DNA of 64,000 nt, taken from Crocinitomix catalasitica ATCC 23190 (GTDB lineage: Bacteria > Bacteroidota > Bacteroidia > Flavobacteriales_D > Crocinitomicaceae). Location of the stretch: NCBI RefSeq assembly GCF_000621625.1, contig NZ_JHXV01000001.1:186001-250000 (forward strand). The letters run 5' to 3'. The stretch's first letter is position 1. Every line of letters starts with the position of its first letter. Shown piece by piece: positions 27,601 to 36,052 of this stretch. The notes under the pieces are model-generated. The model worked only from the letters and a program-made list of their open reading frames with translations. It had not been told where the DNA came from and did no database searches. Both the position numbers and the translations under genes were made by a program.

Positions 27601-29727
27601 CAAATCGGCTCCTTCCATTTTAAAATCAATGTCAATTTTCGGCGCAATAGAATCCAATTGAATTTTTGAATTAACGAGTAGGTCTAAATTTTCATCATTG
27701 TAAACCACTGCGATATCCCCGTTGCCACTATTCAGCTTTCCATCTAATTGAAGGGCTGAGAAATTATATCCATTGTATTCTAGTTTAGAAAAATTTGAAA
27801 CCAATTTAGCATTCAAGTCGTTGATGTTTTTGCCTTCACCTGAAGCTATCATTTCAAAAGCAATAGTTCCGATTGCTGTATCATTTAAAATTTTACCGAG
27901 GTTAAAATCGATGACATTCATCTTCGCAGCAAACTGAATATTATTTTTATGCTTAAAATTACCATCTACTTTTATTTTTCCTACTGGTATAGTCAGTAAT
28001 AAATTAGCCGCTAAATCATCTAATTTTCCATTTAATTTTGTTTGAAGTTGAACCGTTCGTGGTATGGAAATGCCTAGATCTGCTTCGGAAACAAAATTGC
28101 GTAAATCTGTGCGAGTCGAATTAAAAGTGAAGTTGTCAATAGCTGCTGTAAAATCCTCAAAATCTGTTAAATTTTCTAGTTTTCCATAGGTTGAAATCAT
28201 TGTGTTGTGGCCCCAATTCACCAAGAATTCTGATATGTTTACTGTCGCTAATGTGCCGTCAGCTTTTATTTGCCCAGTGATTTTATGTTTTGCTAGTTTC
28301 TGGAGGTATTCGTTCTCCACTAAGTCTGATTGTATAAGAAATGCATCGTTTAAATCAATGACAAATTGTTTTAAATCAATGGTCAATATTGAAAGTTCAG
28401 GTTGATTGATGAAACTTTTCAGTGAAGAGAATTCGGCTTTTAAATTGGTGTGAATTGAGCTGTTGCCAAGTGAGAAATCGAAATTATTTATAGCTAATTT
28501 AGATGGGTCTAGTGCAATTGAAAATGCTAGATTTTTCAAGTTTAAACCGCTATTCTGCTCAATAAACGAGAAGTTTTCAAGACTTATATTTGCCGTTTCA
28601 TGACTTGTAAGACCGATGTCTTTGGCCTTAAAATTGAAATTAGCCAAGTCGATAAAATTGGGATCAAAAACATTTTGATTCGTTGATTTTTCACCTGCTT
28701 GGTAACGCAAATTATTGTTTTGAAGGACGATAGACGCAACTGTAACATTCCAATCTGGCCATATAAATTCGATTTCTTCATCTGTTTTATTTGCTTTTTT
28801 TAAAGTATCAACTGATGGTTGCTGCTTATTAGATTGGTATGAAATATTAGAATTGCTTAAAACAAAATCACCAACATCAATAGCTTGATTTGCTAGATCG
28901 GCCTTTGCGACTTTTAAAGCCAATTCAGCAACATTCAAGTCAGCAATTAAACTGTCTGGAATTGCTTTGTAATTGAGGTGGACGTTCTTAATCAATAAAT
29001 TATTAAGACTTAGATAAGGTAGCGTAGATTCTGTGGTGTCTGAAGGAGGACTGGGTTTGGATTGTACATAATTGAGCTGTGTGTTTTCCAAGACAAGGTC
29101 GGCAAGTTCGAATTTCATCTGCTGTAAGTCGAAGTTTTTACCTTTTAAATATAAAGCACCTAAATCTAAATCAGCGTTCATGCCAGTAACGGCGTCATCA
29201 AATTTTATATTGAAATTGGAAAGATCAATCGTGCCAATTGCAATTTTAGGAGGTTCACTTGCTGTTGTATCAATATTGGTATGCGTAGAATCGGAAGCAA
29301 ATGCGTCGATTAAAAATTGAAAATTAAAACCATCAAGAGAGTCTTCACGAATGATATTTGCGCGAAGTCCCGTCCATTCTAAACCATCAATAGAAATGGG
29401 ATTCCCTCGAATAATTGGCCAAAGAGGAATAGCTACTTGAAGCTTTTCAGAATAAATTAAAGTATCACCTTTTTTATCTTCTAAATACAAGCCTTGCAAA
29501 TCAAGGTCACCAGAAAAAGTAATGTAAAGTTTGTCTATTGTGACTTTTGTATTGGTTTTCTCAGAAACGTAAGTGGTGAGTTTGCCAACAATTATTTCTT
29601 GGCCCCATTGACTACGAACGAAAAGGACCAATAATAAAAGCAGGATCAAAAGGATCAATATAATCCTCCATAATATTCTTAAGCCACGTTTCCACCATGG
29701 ACGCTTTTTTTTATCTCTTTCCACCAA
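24670..29727 (-). CDS. tamB: Translocation and assembly module protein TamB (AsmA-like, DUF490)
   Basis: 1685 residues. A basic N-terminus (KKRPWWKRG) and one membrane helix (about 16-38) anchor a very long beta-helical body built of AsmA-type strands (DLDLQGLYLEDKKGDTLIY at the N-terminus). The C-terminal DUF490/TamB domain (about 1250-1630) includes GDNLNVSGVAALDFNIAKNGQMNLSG and the conserved FGLNSYTDYQG region. TamB bridges the inner and outer membranes and is implicated in protein insertion and lipid transport. The frame has a TAA shortly upstream and no ATG for over 100 codons: the start is TTG (29725-29727) or the adjacent GTG. It overlaps tamL by one base. Confidence 0.92.
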   Translation of the reverse strand: MVERDKKKRPWWKRGLRILWRIILILLILLLLLVLFVRSQWGQEIIVGKLTTYVSEKTNTKVTIDKLYITFSGDLDLQGLYLEDKKGDTLIYSEKLQVAIPLWPIIRGNPISIDGLEWTGLRANIIREDSLDGFNFQFLIDAFASDSTHTNIDTTASEPPKIAIGTIDLSNFNIKFDDAVTGMNADLDLGALYLKGKNFDLQQMKFELADLVLENTQLNYVQSKPSPPSDTTESTLPYLSLNNLLIKNVHLNYKAIPDSLIADLNVAELALKVAKADLANQAIDVGDFVLSNSNISYQSNKQQPSVDTLKKANKTDEEIEFIWPDWNVTVASIVLQNNNLRYQAGEKSTNQNVFDPNFIDLANFNFKAKDIGLTSHETANISLENFSFIEQNSGLNLKNLAFSIALDPSKLAINNFDFSLGNSSIHTNLKAEFSSLKSFINQPELSILTIDLKQFVIDLNDAFLIQSDLVENEYLQKLAKHKITGQIKADGTLATVNISEFLVNWGHNTMISTYGKLENLTDFEDFTAAIDNFTFNSTRTDLRNFVSEADLGISIPRTVQLQTKLNGKLDDLAANLLLTIPVGKIKVDGNFKHKNNIQFAAKMNVIDFNLGKILNDTAIGTIAFEMIASGEGKNINDLNAKLVSNFSKLEYNGYNFSALQLDGKLNSGNGDIAVVYNDENLDLLVNSKIQLDSIAPKIDIDFKMEGADLYAMGFTEKQIKAKLIMTANFKGNSAAFDFESHITEGIAVYDENTYKLGTFDISANVTADSTALDIKSDFLTGMLNANSGIEGISSAIQQHLEGYFSDSLAYNDSISDPVQLKMKMKISESKLITDFLLPDMRMMDTLNLEIDFNQEQHKFTANLNLPYLDYAEKTLDSLQLIFNSTENEADFKFGFAQLNADPFVMNRTFFDGDLKKGNLNLNFSSFNGQEEIYAMQSVITGNISDLTVHIQPEKLIAQGEQWTIPANNQLRIHNKTITAQDFILSKNGESIAIANDYLETAQNNIGIGFTNFKLANILALFNKDELLAAGNLQGQIVAIDPFENLGLKANFSIENLIALEAPLGILSLNATSTNDNKYNLDLTVKGNDVDLAVNGDYSIQNIGSELDFNLKMNKISMETIATISGENLNDASGNISGEFSIKGETTAPEYKGYLQFNDAAFNVTQVNSKFRLANNKIDVNNTKITLNEFTIEDETNNVLTLSGNIFTEDLSDPSFDLSVNGKNFQALNSTVKDNELFYGKVNFDLTGTIKGKLSFPDVDLNLDINENTNFTYVVQDAQAQIETRDGIVEFVNKENPDDILTRNVGEEDIAVFGGIELKAKINIDENAEFNVIIDPKTGDNLNVSGVAALDFNIAKNGQMNLSGSYEINKGHYDLSLYNLVKRKFEFEPGSSITWHGDPMDADLNVTAKYALETSASALMASQTSGASEEVSNQYRQKLPFEVFLNVKGELDQPKLDFRLDMPEDSRGAIDGTVYSQIKQLNNEEDELNKQVFSLLVLKKFYPNAGSDGSDGGAASLVRKNINDALSDQLNAFSDKLTGNTGIELDFGLNSYTDYQGESAEQRTDLNISAQKKLLDDRLIVQVGSDVNVEGTADENPIVGNASIQYLLTEDGRWRLTGFRSSEYENVIDGQIYVNGISLIFQRQFNKWNELFDAPPTVSEKDENVGSKKELDNQDNDPEKDKKSNN

Positions 29728-29941
29728 GCTTTCTTACTACCAATTTTATAAAAACGTATAAAGTTAAGGTTTCTTTATGGCTATCACTACAAGAAAAAGA
29801 AATATATTGGATGGATTATAATTTTTGAGCAATTGCTTTGTAATCTGTTTGATATAAGACGAATTATATTTTTGTTCATCAGCTCAATCATTCGGGCTAT
29901 AGTTTAATTTAAGCGCATAATACAAGTGGAATTTATACGTG

Positions 29942-30250
29942 TCACTGTTTTATTTTTCGCAATATTTTTTTGTCAATATAAAAAGTACCAAAAGGAATGA
30001 AACAAGCTAACACAACTTTCCAAGTTGTTGTTTTGAATTTCCATGCCTGTTCTACACCAACACTGAGAGCATTGAATAAAAAGAGTAAAAACAAGGCGCC
30101 ATGAATAGGGCCGAGAGAAGTGGATAGGTTGGGATTATCAAAATAATATTTCATTGGAACGGCAATAAATACGAGGACTAAAAGTGAAATGCCTTCTAAA
30201 AATCCGATGATGCGTAATCGGCCTATTTTTGTTTTGAATAAATTGGTCAT
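29942..30250 (-). CDS. DUF3817 membrane protein
   Basis: 102 residues with three membrane helices. The pattern RLRIIGFLEGISLLVLVFIAVPMKYY, then SLGPIHGALFLLFLFNAL and ending in FIPFGTFYIDKKIL, matches the short DUF3817 family (often annotated YdzA-like); function is not established. It starts 4 bp after the upstream membrane gene and should be its operon partner. Confidence 0.85.
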   Translation of the reverse strand: MTNLFKTKIGRLRIIGFLEGISLLVLVFIAVPMKYYFDNPNLSTSLGPIHGALFLLFLFNALSVGVEQAWKFKTTTWKVVLACFIPFGTFYIDKKILRKIKQ

Positions 30251-30253
30251 AAA

Positions 30254-30715
30254 TTATCTCATTAAAGGTCTATTTGCGAATGGTGAAAAGGGCCAAGGAA
30301 TGGCAATAAAAAGGATAATCAAAGCAATAGAATACCATATAAGCATGGTCTTAAACTTATGCTTGTCAATTGTTTGCCTTTTTGATTTGGCAGCGCCAAT
30401 CGTAATGAATACAATGGCTAAAAGCATTAAAGTCAAATGAATCAATCCAAAGAATGTGGTGTTGATATTGGAAAGTGATGATTGTAAATTCTTCCAAAAA
30501 TATTTGACAGTTCCACTTTGAGTGTACAATAACATGCCGATAAGCAATTGTATATGCGCAATTGTCGCGGTCCAGTGCCTTAAAAAGTTGTCAAACTTAG
30601 AGAATTTTTTCTTTTTGATAATCCCCTTAATTCCTTGGTAAATGCTGAAAATTAAAAATAACAGGACCAACCAACGGAACAGGGAATGGAAATAAAGCAG
30701 CGTTTGCATCATCAT
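30254..30715 (-). CDS. Four-helix membrane protein, unknown function
   Basis: 153 residues with the start in a run of three ATG codons (30707-30715); any of them could be used. Helices are at about 8-26, 45-65, 85-110 and 118-138. FHSLFRWLVLLFLIF, the buried HW of FLRHWTATIAHIQLLIGM and the final SPFANRPLMR look like a membrane family that I have seen in Bacteroidota but cannot name. A perfect 20-bp palindrome lies 31 bp upstream, so this gene and the DUF3817 gene may be a TetR-controlled unit. Confidence 0.6.
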   Translation of the reverse strand: MMMQTLLYFHSLFRWLVLLFLIFSIYQGIKGIIKKKKFSKFDNFLRHWTATIAHIQLLIGMLLYTQSGTVKYFWKNLQSSLSNINTTFFGLIHLTLMLLAIVFITIGAAKSKRQTIDKHKFKTMLIWYSIALIILFIAIPWPFSPFANRPLMR

Positions 30716-30746
30716 TTAAAATAATGTTTGCTACAAAAATAATCAA

Positions 30747-30766
30747 AACATACTAATTAGTATGTT
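30747..30766. promoter_or_regulatory. Perfect 20-bp palindrome, candidate TetR operator
   Basis: AACATACTAATTAGTATGTT is its own reverse complement. It lies between the end of the tetR-type gene (30780) and the start of the membrane-protein pair (30715). A degenerate copy (11 of 14 core positions) lies before the tetR gene itself. Confidence 0.6.
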
Positions 30767-30779
30767 CTAGCAGTAAAGT

Positions 30780-31370
30780 TTATTTTAATTGATTTAAATA
30801 TCTTTTAAGTTCTTCTAAATAAGTATGGTAGCAGTCGATGTTTTTAGCTAGTTTCCCATAATTTCTTATTCCCCAATAACCAGCAATAACAAAAAGTGCA
30901 ACTTGTTTTGGGTTCACAGTCGTTTGAATTGAACCTTTTTCGATTGCTAATTGTAGGCTTTCTTCAATAGAGGATTGCCATTCTAGAATAATCTCATTCA
31001 AAGCATTAGAAAATTCGACATTCCATGGCGCCATTTCCTGCGTTAAATTGCCAGCAGGACATCCAAATTCTATTGTCAAATACTCGTTTTTAAGTAGCAA
31101 AGATTCCGTGATATTATAAATGTTATCTAATGGATCGTTCGTACTTTCTAAAGGCAAAATGAATTCCTCATGCATAGTAGGTTTGACAATTTCATTGATA
31201 ATTGCCAAACCCATATCATCTTTGGTTTTAAAATGATAATAAAACGCTCCCTTAGTCACTTTTGTGGTCGCTATTATCTCGTCGATACTTGTTGTTTGAT
31301 ACCCTTTTTTATAGATTAAATCGAATGCTTTTTCAAGTATAGTATGTCTCGTATTGGATGCTTTGCTCAT
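30780..31370 (-). CDS. TetR/AcrR-family transcriptional regulator
   Basis: 196 residues. The N-terminal helix-turn-helix (about 8-55) contains RHTILEKAFDLIYKKGYQTTSIDEIIATTKVTKGAFYYHFKTK with the conserved GAFYYHFKTKDD core. The remainder is the ligand-binding and dimer domain, with Cys near GCPAGNLTQEM. It is followed by a candidate operator and a membrane-protein pair, and is preceded by the ABC-2 permease gene on the same strand. It probably represses its neighbours until a toxic ligand binds. The ligand is unknown. Confidence 0.93.
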   Translation of the reverse strand: MSKASNTRHTILEKAFDLIYKKGYQTTSIDEIIATTKVTKGAFYYHFKTKDDMGLAIINEIVKPTMHEEFILPLESTNDPLDNIYNITESLLLKNEYLTIEFGCPAGNLTQEMAPWNVEFSNALNEIILEWQSSIEESLQLAIEKGSIQTTVNPKQVALFVIAGYWGIRNYGKLAKNIDCYHTYLEELKRYLNQLK

Positions 31371-31375
31371 AAAAG

Positions 31376-31389
31376 ATACTGGTTGGTAT
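31376..31389. promoter_or_regulatory. Degenerate copy of the TetR palindrome
   Basis: ATACTGGTTGGTAT agrees at 11 of 14 positions with the core ATACTAATTAGTAT of the perfect palindrome at 30747-30766. It lies 6 bp upstream of the tetR-type ATG, as expected for autoregulation. Confidence 0.4.
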
Positions 31390-31439
31390 GAAGTGCAATT
31401 TATGGAAAATCGACTAAAATCCTCCTTTTTAGTATCTTT

Positions 31440-32609
31440 TTAAGCCAATTTCTCCATTTTCTTACCCGTTCTGTGGATTTTAAACTGTAAAATCGCAACA
31501 ATCGCAACAAATGTAATAACGATTATGGTCGTTAAAATTCCAATTTCTTTTTGAATGGATGCCATATCTCCGCCATAGAATGCGATTTTTCTAAAACCAC
31601 TTAAAAATTGAGTCAAAGGAATGTATTCTGCAACCGCCATAATGGGAGAGGGGAAGGTTGAAGTTGGCCATGTAAATCCACTTAGAACAAAAGCAGGCGT
31701 AGAAATCACCATTAATAATTCAGTTGCTTTTAATTGACTTGGTATTGCAACAGAGAATAGCATTCCTACAAAAATAGAGGCAAATGTCAATAGGGCTACC
31801 AATACAAACATTGGATAATTAAAGATGTCTATGTCTATTCTAAAAAAGGGAACAAAACTACTTACAATGCCCCACATAATTGGAATCATCAATAGGAATG
31901 GAACAGCTTTTAACGCGATATGATACAAAGAGAATTTACTTTCTTTGACAAGTGTTTTAAAGTAACCATCCTCAAAATCACGGGCGAATACCAAAGCCAA
32001 TGCTAAGAATATAATTTGTTGCATAATCGCAGCCAAAAGACCAGGTAACATAAAAGTGACATAATTCCCGGAAGCATTGTAGAGTTTATTAAAATTGATT
32101 TTAAAACTTTCATATTGCGCCATCGCTTCACTTGCATGTAGTCCTTTTTTCTTCAATCCTTCAATTTCAAAACCTGCATTTAAAGTCATTAATACCGATT
32201 GAATACCTTTGCTGGCGGTGTTTGCATTGACCATATTCGCCATATTTAAATCAACCCTAATTTCTGGATGTCTTTTTTGAAGAATGTCGGCTTCAAAATT
32301 GCTTGGAATGGTGATCACCGCAGCATATTGTTTTGTTGGCATTTCTGCTAGAATGTCGCCTGTTGTATACCTGATGTCACTTATTTTAACGGTCTCATTG
32401 TCGTCAAATGCATCAATTATTTTTTCCGTCATCGGACTTCTGTCTTGATCTACAATGACAATTGGCAGATCTGTTACTTTGGCTTGTTGGTAAACAAAAC
32501 CGAAGAGTATTCCGTAAAGAATTGGTGCGCCAAGAAAGATCGCCAATAAAACCCCATTCGAAAAGATGCGTTTAAATTCGACGCGGATTAAGCGTATAAA
32601 TTTTTTCAT
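31440..32609 (-). CDS. ABC-2-type transporter permease (YhiI/YbhR-like export family)
   Basis: 389 residues: one N-terminal membrane helix (about 20-40), a large extracytoplasmic loop (VDQDRSPMTEKIIDAFDD, AAVITIPSNFEADI) and five or six helices after residue 190. This ABC-2 layout belongs to the drug-export permeases of the YbhR/YhiI type. TMs around FLALALVFARDFEDGYFKTL and FVLSGFTWPTSTFP are conserved in the family. It follows the HlyD-like gene by 4 bp, the third gene of a TolC-HlyD-permease unit. No ATP-binding subunit is encoded here. Confidence 0.88.
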   Translation of the reverse strand: MKKFIRLIRVEFKRIFSNGVLLAIFLGAPILYGILFGFVYQQAKVTDLPIVIVDQDRSPMTEKIIDAFDDNETVKISDIRYTTGDILAEMPTKQYAAVITIPSNFEADILQKRHPEIRVDLNMANMVNANTASKGIQSVLMTLNAGFEIEGLKKKGLHASEAMAQYESFKINFNKLYNASGNYVTFMLPGLLAAIMQQIIFLALALVFARDFEDGYFKTLVKESKFSLYHIALKAVPFLLMIPIMWGIVSSFVPFFRIDIDIFNYPMFVLVALLTFASIFVGMLFSVAIPSQLKATELLMVISTPAFVLSGFTWPTSTFPSPIMAVAEYIPLTQFLSGFRKIAFYGGDMASIQKEIGILTTIIVITFVAIVAILQFKIHRTGKKMEKLA

Positions 32610-32613
32610 GAGA

Positions 32614-33576
32614 TTATTGTTTTAAAAGGACTGTAGCGTTCAAGTAAAATGATTGCTCACTAACGTCTATTGTTGGAATGATTTTTAATTCATAAATCGA
32701 TTCAGAAATATTGTAAATAGGATCTGTACTTGTGATGTCCGCATAATGTGCCAATTGTTTAATTGATACAATTTTACCAGGAATTTTTTGATCGATATAA
32801 GGGTTGTCAACAGACATGCTTTGCCCAACCTTATATGCATAAATTTTAGATTCGGGAATCGTGAATCTGAAATAGACACTACTCGTTTTGTAACCATTAA
32901 AAAGTGCGTATCCCGGCGTTAATAATTCCCCTTCTTGCAAGCTGATTGTTTCGATTGACATATCTGCAGGCGCAATTAGGAATTGCTCTCTTTCGGCAGT
33001 TAGCACCTCTTCTCTGGCACCCAAAGCGCGGTCTAATAAACCTTGTGCTTGGTCTAATTGTTCGCGTCTAGCACTTTTACTCACTTCAGTTCGTTTGGCT
33101 TGTAAAGCACTCACTTGAGCATTGGCCATTTCGCGTTTCATCTTTACTTCTTCCAATTGTTGTAGACTGATCAACGAATCTTTGTACATATTATCTAGTC
33201 GACTATAACTTTCATTAGCGAAATTTAATTGGGCTACAGCAGCTTTAATTTGACCATCAATTTGTGCCAATTGATCGCTTGTTGCTCCCTTATTGGCCAT
33301 GTCTAATTGACCAGTTGCAGCAGTGATTGCTCCATCTGCCTGCATCATTTTAGCATGAACTTCGGGAATGTCTAATAATGCCAATGTATCTCCTTTTTGA
33401 ACAATGTCTCCCTCGTTGACATATAAAGCACTCACACGACCAGCTAATTTACTGCTCACGGTAATTGTTTCGAATTTTACTTTTCCGCGCGGGTCAGTAA
33501 TTGGTTCTTGGTTGGAGCATGCTTGCAATGTTAGCAATGCAATAAATCCGATGAATATATTTCTACGTGATTTCAT
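32614..33576 (-). CDS. HlyD-family membrane fusion lipoprotein
   Basis: 320 residues with lipobox LQACS (Cys20). The biotinyl/lipoyl-like half-motif AGRVSALYVNEGDIVQKGDTLALLDIPEVHAKM at about 45-75 and its second half (LQEGELLTPGYALFNG, about 215) flank a long coiled coil (about 80-200, QLDQAQGLLDRALGAREE). These are the features of periplasmic adaptors joining an inner-membrane pump to an outer-membrane TolC channel. It lies between the tolC-type gene (24 bp gap) and the ABC-2 permease (4 bp gap). Confidence 0.92.
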   Translation of the reverse strand: MKSRRNIFIGFIALLTLQACSNQEPITDPRGKVKFETITVSSKLAGRVSALYVNEGDIVQKGDTLALLDIPEVHAKMMQADGAITAATGQLDMANKGATSDQLAQIDGQIKAAVAQLNFANESYSRLDNMYKDSLISLQQLEEVKMKREMANAQVSALQAKRTEVSKSARREQLDQAQGLLDRALGAREEVLTAEREQFLIAPADMSIETISLQEGELLTPGYALFNGYKTSSVYFRFTIPESKIYAYKVGQSMSVDNPYIDQKIPGKIVSIKQLAHYADITSTDPIYNISESIYELKIIPTIDVSEQSFYLNATVLLKQ

Positions 33577-33599
33577 TTTCTTCTTTCTAGTTTATTTGA

Positions 33600-34973
33600 T
33601 TAATATTTTAAAATGCCTTTTGCATGATGCAATTCAGTAACTGCCCTGCGCTGTTCGTATAATGAATTTTGTAATTTGAAATTTGCCTGTTCAACATCTT
33701 TTAAAGCATCGAGTACATTGTTAATCGTTGTAAGATTATTGGTGTATTGTTCTTGTACAAGATGATAGGTCTCGTCTGCCAATTCTATTTCTTTTTCAAC
33801 GATTTTAGCATTCTGAATAGAAGCTTCATAGTTTAATTCTGCTTTGACAATACTTAAATTGATCATTTCAGTCGCTTCAGAAATTTGGGATTTGTATTTG
33901 TCACTTTCTATGACAACTTTCTTACTTGATAAACGGGTTTGATTACCATCAAAAATATTCCATTTTACGCCTACACCAACATACCAGATTGGATCTAATA
34001 AGGATAAATCATCTTCTAAGAATTCGTAATGCCCTTGCAAAGCTAATTTTGGAATAAAATTACTTTTGATCATTTTAGATTTATACAATAATGCTTGATC
34101 AACCTCTTCTAAGGCTTTAATCTCGTTTCGTTTTTCAATAGTCGAAGAGGTGTCATTGCTAAATTGATTTAATTTAGGATGTAATAATGCTAAGGTCGAT
34201 TTGTCTTCGTTTGTGAGTTGATGAAGGACCTCGATTAAGAGTGTTTTATTTTGTTCGAACGCTAAAAACTTACCCGCCATTTGTTGTTGTGCCAATTCTA
34301 TTTTCTTCAAGTCGATTGGTGTCGCTAAACCGTGCTTAATGGCTTTTGTTACGAAGTTGGTTTGTTCGTCTAAGTAGTTTTTTGTCGTTGTTAAGGCTGT
34401 TTTGGATGCGTAAACCAATGCCAATTGGTCATATACTTCTATTATTTTTAAAGCGACTTTGTCTTGTTCGGCGAGGCTGAGGTAATTCATCGATTCCTCT
34501 TTGTGTTCGCTCGCTTTAACGGCATTGTGAACGGTTAATCCGCTGAACAATACCCAATTCAAATCAACTGAGGATTTAAGAATATTCTTGTCTTGTAAGT
34601 TTGGAACAGCTGTTAATGGAACGCTTTCTGGTAATGGGGTATTGAAAGGAATGCCGACAGCTTCTTTAATCAATAGTTTTTGAGTAGACAATAAAAGGTT
34701 TTCAGTGTCTTCACCAAAAGTGATATCATCATTCAACCTTGTGAAACTACCGTTCAAAGTAACCTTTGGTAAATAAACTGCTTTGGCTATTTTTTGATCT
34801 GTCTGTGCGAGTGCAGCATCTGAATTCCGAATGCTAACGGCGTGACTTTTATTTATTCCTTTTTGAATCAATTCCAACAGAATAGGATCGAGCTGTTGCG
34901 CATTTGTGATTGGGGATACGAGGCAAAGAATGGCAATTATAGTGACACCGAGCCTTGTTTTTTTTGTTTGCAT
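33600..34973 (-). CDS. TolC-family outer-membrane efflux protein
   Basis: 457 residues with a signal peptide (VTIIAILCLVSPITNAQ). The outer-membrane efflux protein repeats are visible: INKSHAVSIRNSDAALAQTDQKIAKAVYLPKVTLNGSFTRL early, FIPKLALQGHYEF in the middle and ELADETYHLVQEQYTNNLTTINNVLDALKDVEQANFKLQ late, the last being a hallmark of TolC. It forms the exit duct of a tripartite exporter with the HlyD and ABC-2 permease genes that follow. The Crp/Fnr gene lies 86 bp upstream on the same strand. Confidence 0.92.
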   Translation of the reverse strand: MQTKKTRLGVTIIAILCLVSPITNAQQLDPILLELIQKGINKSHAVSIRNSDAALAQTDQKIAKAVYLPKVTLNGSFTRLNDDITFGEDTENLLLSTQKLLIKEAVGIPFNTPLPESVPLTAVPNLQDKNILKSSVDLNWVLFSGLTVHNAVKASEHKEESMNYLSLAEQDKVALKIIEVYDQLALVYASKTALTTTKNYLDEQTNFVTKAIKHGLATPIDLKKIELAQQQMAGKFLAFEQNKTLLIEVLHQLTNEDKSTLALLHPKLNQFSNDTSSTIEKRNEIKALEEVDQALLYKSKMIKSNFIPKLALQGHYEFLEDDLSLLDPIWYVGVGVKWNIFDGNQTRLSSKKVVIESDKYKSQISEATEMINLSIVKAELNYEASIQNAKIVEKEIELADETYHLVQEQYTNNLTTINNVLDALKDVEQANFKLQNSLYEQRRAVTELHHAKGILKY

Positions 34974-35058
34974 TGTTATTGTTTTTAATTACAATACAAA
35001 GGTGCGGCGGTATGAGATTGAATCCTTTGACCTAAATCAAAAAATGAATTTAAATTGA

Positions 35059-35625
35059 TTATGCTTGCTCCGATCGGCGCAAACGACTGAGTGTTTCTTG
35101 GGTCATGCCCAAATAAGATGCGATTTGCCCCAATGGTGCACGGTAAGAGATGTCTGGGAATTCGGACAGCATATAATCGTAACGCTCTCTAGCAGTCTGA
35201 AATTGAATAGAATTTAACTTGTGTACAAAACTGGTTAAAATTTCAATGGCCAATAAACGGATGATGGTTTCCATTTTTCGATACTTCTCTATCAATAGGT
35301 CAAGCTTCTCTTTAGTGATGGTGTACAATAATGTATCCTCAATAACCTCTAAATAATAAAAACTCGGCGTCTGTTGGAAAAAACTGTCGGCACTTGCCAT
35401 AAAATTACCTGCACCAAAAAACCATTGCGTCACTTCTTTGCCATCCTTTTTTAGATAATAGCTTCTACCAATGCCTTTCTCTACAAAATAGAGCTTATTA
35501 CTGATTTGTCCTTCTTTAATTAATGTCGTGTTTTTTTTAATCGTTTCATGCTCAAAGTAGGACAAAACATCTGCTATTTCATCATCGGTAAAAGGAACTA
35601 GATTTTGAAAATAAGCTGTTAACAT
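35059..35625 (-). CDS. Crp/Fnr-family transcriptional regulator
   Basis: 188 residues. The effector barrel (about 18-115) contains FEHETIKKNTTLIKEGQISNKLYFVEKGIGRSYYL. The C-terminal helix-turn-helix is LGQIASYLGMTQETLSRLRRSEQ. It is the third Crp/Fnr paralogue of this window and lies 86 bp before the efflux genes on the same strand, so control of the exporter is a reasonable inference. No FNR-type iron-sulfur cysteines are present. Confidence 0.92.
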   Translation of the reverse strand: MLTAYFQNLVPFTDDEIADVLSYFEHETIKKNTTLIKEGQISNKLYFVEKGIGRSYYLKKDGKEVTQWFFGAGNFMASADSFFQQTPSFYYLEVIEDTLLYTITKEKLDLLIEKYRKMETIIRLLAIEILTSFVHKLNSIQFQTARERYDYMLSEFPDISYRAPLGQIASYLGMTQETLSRLRRSEQA

Positions 35626-36052
35626 GCTTGAGTTTTTTGACTATTTAATAACGGAATTGCTAAGATGGTAATTTCAGAGGGAATTAGGAATTGTTTTTGA
35701 GGAAAAAGATAGAAAGAGAGAAGACAAAAGATGGGGAAGATCCAACTGTGTTGTTTTTTTTTCTGTCGTGAGGTTAATAAAAAAACTACATTTATTTTTC
35801 ACATATGTTTAACGATTGTTCTCATGTTTGAAATTTTAAAGATTGAATATTCTTCAATTAAATCCGCGTAAATCTGCGATTTTATATCTGCGTGAATCTG
35901 CGGGCATTATTTTTTAACATGATGTGATCAGTGATTCTATTTCCCGGTACCAAATCGGAGGCTGATAATGGCTTCAAAAAGAAAAAAGAGATAAAAACAA
36001 ATCTAAATTCAATTCCTTTCCTTTTCCATTAGCTCCTAACTTGCAACAACTA
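35626..36052. other. Gene-poor 427-bp stretch with a short CTGCG-type repeat
   Basis: No open frame with a plausible start was found. Contents: the promoter area of the Crp/Fnr gene on the right of 35625, an A/T-rich middle, and the short repeat at 35861-35904 listed separately. The last 60 bp contain a few out-of-frame codons only. Confidence 0.5.
35861..35904. repeat. Short intergenic repeat with four AATCYGCG-type words
   Basis: AATCCGCG and AATCTGCG at 35861-35878, then ATCTGCG and AATCTGCG at 35886-35902, in a stretch of 44 bp ending CGGG. The words are spaced 9-15 bp apart. Its origin is unknown, but it resembles short multi-copy intergenic elements that I recall from Bacteroidota genomes. 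Confidence 0.5.
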
